Below, in pieces: positions 18,969-26,278 of a stretch of DNA of 64,000 bases (positions within the stretch are counted from its first letter, which is position 1; every line of letters begins with the position of its first letter). Made by a program: the position numbers and the translations under genes. Source of the stretch: Flavobacterium sp. HJJ (GTDB lineage Bacteria > Bacteroidota > Bacteroidia > Flavobacteriales > Flavobacteriaceae). Location of the stretch: assembly GCF_015351475.1 (NCBI RefSeq), contig NZ_JADKPR010000009.1:112106-176105 (forward strand). The letters run 5' to 3'. Under the pieces are notes generated by a model. It was not told where the DNA came from. It saw only the letters and a list, made by a program, of their open reading frames with translations, and made no database searches.

Positions 18969-19241
18969 ACATCAAAAATACTGATTATTATTTAATCCAA
19001 AAATTACAAAATAGTCTGCAGATAACGCAAATATGCGTGGAATAAATAAACCATTATGAATTATGAATTTTAAATTCTATAATATGATTAGCTTACATAA
19101 AGCCTGCAAAGATTGTTGAGCGTATTTATTTGCCACAAATTGCACAAATTAATTAGTGTTGGTTTATGCAATTCAAGATAGCTTTCTTAGAACGTGAAAG
19201 ACAAATACACTAAAGAGCTATAAGATATCATATCAAGCCAT

Positions 19242-20528
19242 TCACTGCAAAACCTCATGCATCGCTTTTGCTTTCAGCAGACACTCTTCATATTCTTTTT
19301 CAGGAATAGACAGCGAAGTTATTGCGCTTCCAACCGAAAAAGACACATAGTGCTTTTCCTGATTATACAGAATACTGCGGATTACAACATTAAAATCAAA
19401 ATCTCCATTGGGCGAAAAATATCCCACTGCACCGCTGTACAAACCGCGTTTGGTCTCCTCCAGCTTTTCTATGATTTCCATAGCAGCATATTTAGGAGCA
19501 CCAGTCATGCTCCCCATAGGAAATGTAGTTCTGAGTGCATCGACGGGTGCATATTTCGGATCCATTTTGGAAGTGATCGTAGAAATCATCTGATGCACCT
19601 GCAAAAAAGAATAAATTCCGCAAAGCTCTTTTACAATAACAGATGCTTTCTGAGCGGTATGCGACAGATCATTACGAACCAAGTCGGTTATCATGATATT
19701 CTCTGCTCTTTCTTTAGGATCTTGTGCCAGATTATTTTTAGACAGTTCATCCTCAACAGGATCTAAAAAACGTTTTGAAGTTCCTTTTATAGGCTGGGAA
19801 ATGAGAATATCGCCTTCTTTTTTAATATATCTTTCAGGAGAGGCAGAAAGCAGAAACTGCTTGTTATTCTTAAAGAAAACGGTAAACGGTGCCTGCGAAA
19901 TTTCATTAAGTTTCAGAAATTTTTCCAAAGGATTTATATTGGCATTTTCTGCAAAAAATTCCATACAGAAATTAACCTCATAAACATCTCCCTGATTAAT
20001 ATGAGCTAATAATTTAGAAACTTTATCTAAATAATGCTGCTTTGAGATCCGTTGCTGTATCAAAACGGCATCAGCAGGAACATTTGTCTCAATTTTGTAA
20101 TTAATGATGTTTTCAAAATCTTCTTCAATTTCATCATCACACATATTGAGGTACTGAATTTCCAGCTGATCTTCCTTTAGCAGAAATAATTTTTTAGGCT
20201 GAAAAAAGAATAAATCCGGAAAATCCAGACCATCAAAATTATCGGATTTTAAATGCTCTGTATCATTTTTTAAATCATATGCCAAATAACCAAATAACCA
20301 GTCTTTTGCTGTCTGCTGATATTGCTTTAAATCATCAAAAGCATTATCATAATCGGTTTTTATAGAAGTAAAAGCATCAGTGGCCAGAACACAATCAAAT
20401 CTGGAATATTCATCGGAAAATGAATTACTATCCAGAAAAGTTATTTCCCGAAACTGCTGTCCCCAGCTCACCAGCTTTCGCTTAAAAGCTATTGGATCCT
20501 CAATAAATTTGTAAATAGAAGTTCTCAA
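19242..20528 (-). CDS. pabB: Aminodeoxychorismate synthase component I, apparent TTG start
   Basis: A 428-residue chorismate-binding enzyme. Lys248 in Q-P-I-K-G-T is the nucleophile that separates PabB from anthranilate synthases (P-I-A-G-T). The metal and chorismate motifs E-N-I-M-I-T-D-L-V-R-N-D and G-S-M-T-G-A-P-K are intact. It aminates chorismate for folate synthesis together with a glutaminase located elsewhere. The first codon appears to be TTG: a TGA stop lies two codons upstream, and no ATG occurs before the conserved region. A TAATTTTG box sits 22 bases upstream. Confidence 0.93.
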   Translation of the reverse strand: MRTSIYKFIEDPIAFKRKLVSWGQQFREITFLDSNSFSDEYSRFDCVLATDAFTSIKTDYDNAFDDLKQYQQTAKDWLFGYLAYDLKNDTEHLKSDNFDGLDFPDLFFFQPKKLFLLKEDQLEIQYLNMCDDEIEEDFENIINYKIETNVPADAVLIQQRISKQHYLDKVSKLLAHINQGDVYEVNFCMEFFAENANINPLEKFLKLNEISQAPFTVFFKNNKQFLLSASPERYIKKEGDILISQPIKGTSKRFLDPVEDELSKNNLAQDPKERAENIMITDLVRNDLSHTAQKASVIVKELCGIYSFLQVHQMISTITSKMDPKYAPVDALRTTFPMGSMTGAPKYAAMEIIEKLEETKRGLYSGAVGYFSPNGDFDFNVVIRSILYNQEKHYVSFSVGSAITSLSIPEKEYEECLLKAKAMHEVLQ

Positions 20529-20550
20529 AAATCAATCTGTTTATGAAATT

Positions 20551-20558
20551 CAAAATTA
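20551..20558 (-). promoter_or_regulatory. Putative -7 box of pabB
   Basis: The minus strand reads TAATTTTG 22 bases before the TTG start, a spacing similar to other genes here, which supports that start. Confidence 0.45.
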
Positions 20559-20701
20559 CAACAAAAAATATCGCTTCTCAAGCAGAAGTTTTACAAAACT
20601 GCTAAACAAGAAATCAATGACAAAAAACATAACACCTTCAATTTTAAGATATTATTCACAATAAAAAGACTCTAAAATTAAAGATTAATAAAAAAATTAA
20701 C

Positions 20702-20709
20702 TAAATTTG
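20702..20709 (+). promoter_or_regulatory. Putative -7 box upstream of the DoxX-like gene
   Basis: TAAATTTG matches the consensus but lies 134 bases before the ATG, so the leader would be long. Confidence 0.35.
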
Positions 20710-20843
20710 TTATGAAGATTAAGGACTTAGTTTTTCCGCCTCTAAAAACTATCAATGGTAAATGGATGAATAAGGCATTACAGCAGCAACTCCCGCTGCC
20801 CTTGAGTTATCACTTAAACATTTAACCAAAAAAAATAAAAAAT

Positions 20844-21218
20844 ATGAAAACTGCTACTTTCTTTATCCGTACAATAATTGGCTTATTGCTAGTTTTAGTA
20901 TCCCTCGCCTATTTTTTTAATTTAATGCCAGATCTCTCAAGCAGCGGAGATTTTAAAGCTTTTCAATTGGGCTTAATTTCTGCAGTCTATTTAATGCCAA
21001 TGGTTAAAACGGTGGAATTATTATGCGGCATTTCATTTATCACAGGAAAGTATGTTACTTTGTCAAATATTATGGTTCTCCCCGTCAGCATAAATATACT
21101 ATTCATAAATTTTTTCCTAAATCCAAACGGAATACCATTAGCTATCTTTGTTTTCTCGGGTAATTTATTTCTAATCTACAGTTATTGGAAAAATTATAAA
21201 AGCTTATTCAAAGCGTAA
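20844..21218 (+). CDS. Small four-helix membrane protein, DoxX-like
   Basis: A 124-residue protein with about four hydrophobic segments (6-26, 45-66, 72-95, 100-118). The pattern, with polar residues in M-V-K-T-V-E-L-L-C-G-I-S-F near the second helix, resembles the DoxX/DoxD superfamily of small membrane proteins. No catalytic motif is visible. It is transcribed alone between pabB (divergent) and lpdA (convergent). Function unknown; the family call is moderate. Confidence 0.75.
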   Translation: MKTATFFIRTIIGLLLVLVSLAYFFNLMPDLSSSGDFKAFQLGLISAVYLMPMVKTVELLCGISFITGKYVTLSNIMVLPVSINILFINFFLNPNGIPLAIFVFSGNLFLIYSYWKNYKSLFKA

Positions 21219-21308
21219 TTAGCATTTTTATAAAAGAAATCATCCATCTCAAAATTAATAGATAAGGTGATTTTTTATGCAAAAAACAATTCACCTCTGA
21301 TTAAAAAC

Positions 21309-21345
21309 AAAAAAAACGACTCGGATTTAAATCGAGTCGCTTTTT
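21309..21345. terminator. Bidirectional terminator between the DoxX-like gene and lpdA
   Basis: CGACTCG (21317-21323) and CGAGTCG (21333-21339) form a GC-rich stem with A/T-rich flanks on both sides, giving T-runs on either strand. It is 57 bases past the lpdA stop. Confidence 0.85.
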
Positions 21346-21395
21346 GTGCAAAATTATAAAGATTTACCGCTGTAAAAATCCTCAGTGCATTTCTA

Positions 21396-22799
21396 TTATA
21401 CGTGCAAAGCTCTGTTGTCCGTTGCTGCCAATGCTGCTTCTTTTACGGCTTCCGCAAATGTTGGATGCGCATGTGACATTCTGGAAATATCTTCGGCAGA
21501 AGCTTTGTATTCCATCGCAGTAACCGCTTCTGCTATCAAATCAGCAGTTCTGGCACCAATCATGTGAACACCAAGAACTTCATCTGTTTTTTCATCAGCA
21601 AGGATTTTTACAAATCCGTCAAGATCGGCACTCGCACGAGCACGTCCTAAAGCTTTGAAAGGAAAACTTCCCACTTTGTATTTTGTTCCCGAAGCTTTCA
21701 ATTGCTCCTCAGTTTGTCCAACAGCAGCAACCTCTGGCCAAGTGTAAACCACACCAGGAATCAAGTTGTAATCAATATGAGGTTTTTGACCAGCAAGAAT
21801 TTCAGCAACCATAGTTCCTTCTTCTTCCGCTTTGTGAGCCAGCATTGCACCACGAACCACGTCACCGATAGCATAAATATTTGGAACAGAAGTCTGCAAA
21901 TGGTCATTCACTTCTACTTGCCCTCTATCCGAAATTTTAACTCCTGCATTTTCTGCGTTCAAACCATCAGTATAAGGACGACGGCCAACAGAAACCAAAG
22001 AATAATCTCCTTCCAGAGTAATCACTTCACCTTTTGCATTTTCAGCCTGAACGATTACGGCATCACCTTTGCGCTCAACCGATTGTACTTTGTGCGAAGT
22101 ATAGAATTTCATTCCTTGTTTTTTCAGCACTTTAGTCAATTCTTTAGACAAAGCACCGTCCATTCCTGGAATAATTCTGTCCATGAATTCCACAACCGAA
22201 ACGGCAGCTCCCAATCGTAAATACACTTGACCTAATTCAATCCCGATCACACCACCACCAATGATAACAAGGTGTTTCGGAACTTCTTTAAGTGCCAAAG
22301 CTTCTGTTGAAGTAATGATTCTTTCTTTGTCTATTTTGATAAAAGGCAAAGAAGATGGTTTCGAACCGGTAGCAATAATTATATTTTTAGCTTCAATAGT
22401 TTCTGACGTTCCATCCGCTTTTGCAACAGCAACGTGAGTCGCATCCACAAAAGAACCCAAACCATTAAAAACGGTAATTTTATTTTTCTCCATCAGAAAA
22501 TTAACTCCTCCAGATGTCTGATCTACAACTGCTTGTTTTCGAGCAATCATTTTCTCCAAATTGATTTTTACCTCTCCAGAAACTTCAATTCCGTGATCGG
22601 CAAAATGCTTAATTTCAGCATAATGATGTGAAGACGACAACAACGCTTTAGATGGAATACAGCCTACATTTAAGCAAGTTCCGCCCAAAGTTGAATATTT
22701 TTCTATAATTGCAGTTTTGAAACCCAATTGTGCACAACGGATAGCCGAAACATATCCTCCTGGCCCAGAACCTATAATGACTACGTCAAATGAACTCAT
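21396..22799 (-). CDS. lpdA: Dihydrolipoyl dehydrogenase (E3)
   Basis: A 467-residue flavoprotein disulfide reductase. The FAD loop is G-S-G-P-G-G-Y (10-16). Redox cysteines are Cys42 and Cys47 in G-G-T-C-L-N-V-G-C-I-P-S-K. The NAD loop is G-G-G-V-I-G-I-E near 180. The C-terminal His-Glu pair lies in H-A-H-P-T-F-A-E. It reoxidises dihydrolipoamide in the pyruvate and 2-oxoglutarate dehydrogenase complexes and the glycine cleavage system. It is monocistronic with its own -7 box and terminator. Confidence 0.97.
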   Translation of the reverse strand: MSSFDVVIIGSGPGGYVSAIRCAQLGFKTAIIEKYSTLGGTCLNVGCIPSKALLSSSHHYAEIKHFADHGIEVSGEVKINLEKMIARKQAVVDQTSGGVNFLMEKNKITVFNGLGSFVDATHVAVAKADGTSETIEAKNIIIATGSKPSSLPFIKIDKERIITSTEALALKEVPKHLVIIGGGVIGIELGQVYLRLGAAVSVVEFMDRIIPGMDGALSKELTKVLKKQGMKFYTSHKVQSVERKGDAVIVQAENAKGEVITLEGDYSLVSVGRRPYTDGLNAENAGVKISDRGQVEVNDHLQTSVPNIYAIGDVVRGAMLAHKAEEEGTMVAEILAGQKPHIDYNLIPGVVYTWPEVAAVGQTEEQLKASGTKYKVGSFPFKALGRARASADLDGFVKILADEKTDEVLGVHMIGARTADLIAEAVTAMEYKASAEDISRMSHAHPTFAEAVKEAALAATDNRALHV

Positions 22800-22826
22800 A
22801 GTATGTTTTTTATATTTTTAGTGAAG

Positions 22827-22834
22827 CAAAAGTA
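22827..22834 (-). promoter_or_regulatory. Putative -7 box of lpdA
   Basis: The minus strand reads TACTTTTG 27 bases before the lpdA ATG, an exact match to TAnnTTTG. Confidence 0.5.
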
Positions 22835-23019
22835 AGGAATAATGTTTTGTTTAAAGTTTAAAATTTAAGCTTTTTTGTTCGAATTATAACGATTTCTTCA
22901 AGGATTCCCCACAAACCCTTTAAATAACTCAACCAAATTCAGTAAACCGATTCTTAATTATTTTTAGGAGCAGAAATTTGGCTTTTCATCACAAGATTTG
23001 TCCCGCTTTACATTACAAT

Positions 23020-23046
23020 CTTATAAACCGAACCCCGGTTTATAAG
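23020..23046. repeat. Perfect 11-bp inverted repeat
   Basis: CTTATAAACCG (23020-23030) and CGGTTTATAAG (23036-23046) flank a 5-base AACCC loop. The GGATTTGCATTTCGGGGC that follows resembles intergenic repeat sequence I recall from Bacteroidetes, but this is memory, not a search. Confidence 0.65.
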
Positions 23047-23331
23047 GATTTGCATTTCGGGGCTAGATTAGGAGCTTTTGTATTTCATAACAAAACCAAT
23101 TAAATAAGTTCAAAAAGTTAACATATTAAAAGTCTGCATGATAATTTCTAATAAAAACAATAACTATATAGTTTTTTAGTTTTTGTTCCAAAGGAGTACA
23201 ATCTATCCAATTTTGGTTCTATTATACTGATATAAGTTGTTATTTATATAAATTGCAGTTGTTTAAAAGAAAAATATTTATCAAAAAATTTGGGAAGAAC
23301 TTTTGACGTGTCATTTTTTAAAATATGTATT

Positions 23332-24318
23332 ATGAAAATACTCAAAACCACTATTTTTTTTATTCTCTTATCTAGCGGATTCATTGCTCGATCGCAAAGA
23401 GATGTAACATGGAGATGGGTAACAACACCATCAACTACTATGAATATAACCTTTGGATGCGGATTTTCACGCACTCCTTTTTTTGAAGGGCTTGCCGGAG
23501 TGAGAGACAAAAATGGCAAATGGGGGGGGGTTGACACTACTGAAAAATGGGTAATACCACCTCAATTTGAAATTATAGGAGAATTTTCTGAAGGCTTAGC
23601 CGCAGCCCAACAAAATAATAAATTAGGATTCATTGATAAAAAGGGAAAATGGGTCATTCAACCTGTATTTGATGGAAATCCTCCATTTGATTATTGTTAT
23701 GTAAAATTTTCTGAGGGATTGGCAGGTGTTGCAAAAAACAGATTGGTTGGCTATATAAATAAAAAAGGAGAATGGCGAATCAAGCCAAAATTTCGGGGTA
23801 TTGCGTATAAATTTAAAGACGGATTGGCGAAAGCAAGAGCTTTGGAGGGCTATAAGTTTGGCTATATAAATAAGTCTGGGGAGTGGGTAATCAAACCAAT
23901 ATATGATTGGATAGATGAATTTTCCGAGGGATTGGCAACTGTACATATAAACAAAAATGCCCAAGGTTTTAGTCAAGATAAAAGCTGTGGATTTATTGAT
24001 AGGAAAGGAAATCAAGTAATACCACTCCAATATGATTTTGCTAATAGTTTTTCTGAGGGTTTAGCGAGAGTAAGAAAAAATGATAAATGGGGATTTATAA
24101 ATCGAAAAGGCAATTGTATAGTTCCAATTATTTATGATTGCGTGTTGACTATTTCTGAAGGTCTTGCAGGAGTGGAGCAAAACGGAAAATGGGGTTTTAT
24201 GGACACAACCGGAAAATGGATTATTAAACCTGAATTTAACAAAGCGGAAAGTTTTCATAATGGACGAGCAGAGGTAATATTGAATGGAGAAGTAGGATAT
24301 ATTGGGATTATTAAATAA
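23332..24318 (+). CDS. Secreted WG-repeat protein
   Basis: From the ATG at 23332 the product has 328 residues and starts with a clear signal peptide (M-K-I-L-K-T-T-I-F-F-I-L-L), so this start is preferred over the longer open frame. About seven WG beta-repeats of roughly 40 residues follow, each like K-W-G-F-I-N-R-K-G-x-x-V-I-P-x-x-Y-D and preceded by F-S-E-G-L-A, plus a partial last one. WG (KWG) repeats are widespread in Bacteroidetes; their role is not established. A run of nine G at 23522-23530 in the first repeat could allow slippage. It sits in an accessory-looking island. Confidence 0.9.
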   Translation: MKILKTTIFFILLSSGFIARSQRDVTWRWVTTPSTTMNITFGCGFSRTPFFEGLAGVRDKNGKWGGVDTTEKWVIPPQFEIIGEFSEGLAAAQQNNKLGFIDKKGKWVIQPVFDGNPPFDYCYVKFSEGLAGVAKNRLVGYINKKGEWRIKPKFRGIAYKFKDGLAKARALEGYKFGYINKSGEWVIKPIYDWIDEFSEGLATVHINKNAQGFSQDKSCGFIDRKGNQVIPLQYDFANSFSEGLARVRKNDKWGFINRKGNCIVPIIYDCVLTISEGLAGVEQNGKWGFMDTTGKWIIKPEFNKAESFHNGRAEVILNGEVGYIGIIK

Positions 24319-24324
24319 AAAGCC

Positions 24325-24370
24325 CTATCGCTCGGATATGTCGGCAACGATAGAGCGGATTTGCAATCCG
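24325..24370. repeat. Two small palindromes after the WG-repeat gene
   Basis: CTATCG (24325-24330) pairs with CGATAG (24348-24353), and CGGATT-TGC-AATCCG (24356-24370) is a perfect palindrome. They start just after the stop codon and may terminate transcription or mark an element border. Confidence 0.55.
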
Positions 24371-24997
24371 TTCCCACAAAGTTGAGCAATTAAAACAAGC
24401 CAAAACAAGAAAACCGTCAAAAGTCTCCCGACTTTTTCAGTGAATGATTTAGAATAGGAAGTGTTCTCACACCCCACCAAGTATGCGTATCACGCAAAAA
24501 AACAGTAAAAAACCCCAAATTTTACGTCAAAGAGCCCATCGATGGGGTTCGAGACGCCAAATTTGGGGTTATACAACCTAAAAAATGGGGTTCAAAACGC
24601 CAATTTTAGAGTTCGAGACGTAAAATTTGGGGTTGTACAACCCCAAAAATGGGGTTCAAAACGTAATCCATGGGCTTATTTGGGATAAATGATGTGGGCA
24701 AACAAAATACCCTTTCGAAAACGGGTTCCAACTCTTCCAAATGTACAAAAGTCGTCATCAAAAACTCCACAATCCCGAAAGCTTTCGGGACTGACTTTGC
24801 GTTTTTTTTAATGCACCTAATAACATAAATCAATCAAAAAGTCTCCCGACTCTTTTCGCAAAACCTTTGCAAACCAATTAATTTCAATTCTTTCTAAAAA
24901 AAGTCACAGTCACATTTTTAATAAAATTTACCTGAAAAAGTCAGGACTTTTATTAGTTTTATACTTTTAAAAATATTGAAAAATACGCAAGAACAAT
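24371..24997. repeat. Intergenic block of interleaved GGGGTT repeats
   Basis: From about 24505 to 24670 near-identical phrases recur: ATGGGGTTCGAGACGCC, AAATTTGGGGTTATACAACC, ATGGGGTTCAAAACGCC, GTTCGAGACGTAAAATTTGG, GGGGTTGTACAACCCC and ATGGGGTTCAAAACG. CCCCAAATTTTACGT and its reverse complement also occur. A CCCGAAAGCTTTCGGG palindrome lies near 24775. An open minus-strand frame at 24606-24833 is probably repeat-derived. Apart from this I see no gene in the 679-base gap. Confidence 0.7.
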
Positions 24998-25525
24998 ATG
25001 ACCAAACAAGAAATAAAACAAATAGAAGAAAAACTTCTAGAACTGACAGGAGCGTTTTGCGCTCAAAAATTAGATGACGATTACTTCCAGCTATGTGAAA
25101 AATTAATCAAAAAACTTGGACGAAAAAGAGATGTCCCTTTTCAAAGAGGAAAAATTGAGATTTGGGCAGCAGCTGTCATTTATGCCATAGGGTCAATAAA
25201 TTTTTTATTTGACAAATCGTTTGAACCGTATGTCACTGCAAATCAAATCAGCGACTACTTTGGAACAAAAAACGCAACAGTATCTAATAAAGCCCGTGAA
25301 ATTAGGGATATGTTGAAACTGTCTCATTTTGATTCTGAGTTTTCTACACAAAATATAATGGAATCACACCCATTCAATCAAATAACAACAATGTTTGATG
25401 ATTTTAACGAAATGGTAGCGGTAGATGATTTTTTTGTTTCTATATATGAATTGCCAAATGATTTACAAGAAATGGTCAGAAAGGCAAGGGCAAAAGGTGA
25501 AGATATTCATTTTCAAACAAAATAG
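24998..25525 (+). CDS. DUF6398 domain-containing protein
   Basis: A 175-residue cytoplasmic protein. Residues about 1-110 match my memory of the DUF6398 pattern: an N-terminal helix (E-E-K-L-L-E-L), C-E-K-L-I-K-K-L-G-R-K-R, then I-E-I-W-A-A-A-V-I-Y-A-I-G, and a helix-turn-helix-like end (T-A-N-Q-I-S-D-Y-F-G-T-K-N-A-T-V-S-N-K-A). The last part suggests nucleic-acid binding, but this is inference. The C-terminal 55 residues are acidic and not recognised. The reductase gene follows after 40 bases. Confidence 0.8.
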   Translation: MTKQEIKQIEEKLLELTGAFCAQKLDDDYFQLCEKLIKKLGRKRDVPFQRGKIEIWAAAVIYAIGSINFLFDKSFEPYVTANQISDYFGTKNATVSNKAREIRDMLKLSHFDSEFSTQNIMESHPFNQITTMFDDFNEMVAVDDFFVSIYELPNDLQEMVRKARAKGEDIHFQTK

Positions 25526-25565
25526 AAATATACAAGCAAAAAGCTATTTCTAAAAAAGCAGCAAA

Positions 25566-26111
25566 ATGAGAAAACTGATAATGTGGAACGTAATGACCCT
25601 CGACGGCTGCTTTGAAGGAAACCAAAATTGGGATTTATTCTTTAATGGTACTGTTTATGGAGAAGAGCTTGAACAATTAAGCATTGAACAATTAAATGCT
25701 GCGGATTGCATTATATTCGGGCGAGTAACCTATGAAGGAATGGCAGCCTATTGGACTAACGAAGAAGGCGAAGTTGCCGATTTGATGAATGGAATTCCAA
25801 AGATTGTTGTTTCCAAAACATTAAAATCTGCCGATTGGAACAACACAACGCTTATCAGTGAGAACGCTGCTGCCGAAATTAAAAAACTTAAAGAACAAGG
25901 AGAAAAAGACATGTATGTTTTTGGCAGTGCAAACCTTTCAGAGACTTTTATAAATGACGATCTTTTTGACGAATACCGAATTTGCATTGCACCAGTTCTT
26001 TTAGGCAATGGACAGCCACTATTCAGAGAAGGCATTGTTCCTAAAAATCTATCTCTTGTTTCAACCCAACAGCTTACAACAGGCGGAGTGATTTTAAAAT
26101 ATTCAAGATAA
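25566..26111 (+). CDS. Dihydrofolate reductase family protein (RibD C-terminal type)
   Basis: A 181-residue protein with the RibD_C/DHFR-like fold: start M-R-K-L-I-M-W-N-V-M-T-L-D-G, then I-I-F-G-R-V-T-Y-E-G-M and M-Y-V-F-G-S-A-N-L near 121, and L-G-N-G-Q-P-L-F near 150. Family members are NAD(P)H-dependent reductases related to riboflavin biosynthesis, or stand-alone proteins of unknown substrate; this one lacks the deaminase half of RibD. It may be cotranscribed with the DUF6398 gene 40 bases upstream. Confidence 0.88.
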   Translation: MRKLIMWNVMTLDGCFEGNQNWDLFFNGTVYGEELEQLSIEQLNAADCIIFGRVTYEGMAAYWTNEEGEVADLMNGIPKIVVSKTLKSADWNNTTLISENAAAEIKKLKEQGEKDMYVFGSANLSETFINDDLFDEYRICIAPVLLGNGQPLFREGIVPKNLSLVSTQQLTTGGVILKYSR

Positions 26112-26180
26112 ATTCACCACAATAAACAGATGTACCATTCCATTATATCTCCTTAATAAATTAGCAATTCCATAATACAA

Positions 26181-26215
26181 AAACGCTGCTGAAAAGCATT
26201 TCCAGCAGCGTTTTA
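26181..26215. terminator. Bidirectional terminator
   Basis: AACGCTGCTG (26182-26191) pairs with CAGCAGCGTT (26203-26212), with A- and T-runs on both sides. It serves the reductase (plus) and the permease (minus), which converge here. Confidence 0.85.
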
Positions 26216-26278
26216 TAATACTCTCCCAAAGTCAAAGTCTATTTTCTTTCCTCTATCATCTATATTCTTTAAAAAAAC

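Larger units (their letters stand above)
20529..20843. other. Divergent intergenic region, 315 bases
   Basis: It holds the -7 boxes of pabB (minus) and of the small membrane protein (plus). A 37-codon frame at 20712-20825 begins inside the expected transcription start region and is not recognised. Otherwise it is AT-rich. Confidence 0.5.
22800..23331. other. Intergenic region, 532 bases, before the WG-repeat gene
   Basis: It holds the lpdA -7 box and a perfect inverted repeat at 23020-23046 followed by a GATTTGCATTTCGGGG segment. No credible ORF was seen. It looks like one border of an accessory insertion. Confidence 0.5.

Noticed and set aside
18973..18980. A TATTTTTG -7 box for tilS on the minus strand
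   Set aside because: It lies only four bases from the start codon, which would require a leaderless or truncated transcript.
20712..20825. A 37-codon frame before the DoxX-like gene as a leader peptide
   Set aside because: It begins within a few bases of the only candidate -7 box, so it would hardly be translated, and it resembles nothing known to me.
23623..24030. A 135-codon antisense frame opposite the WG-repeat gene
   Set aside because: It mirrors the repeat periodicity of the sense gene and lacks any protein feature.
24505..24670. Repeated phrases that might be a CRISPR array
   Set aside because: Unit lengths and spacings are irregular, the units mix direct and inverted copies, and no cas genes are near.
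24606..24833. A 75-codon minus-strand frame in the repeat block
   Set aside because: It runs through the repeats, has no recognisable domain and no promoter.
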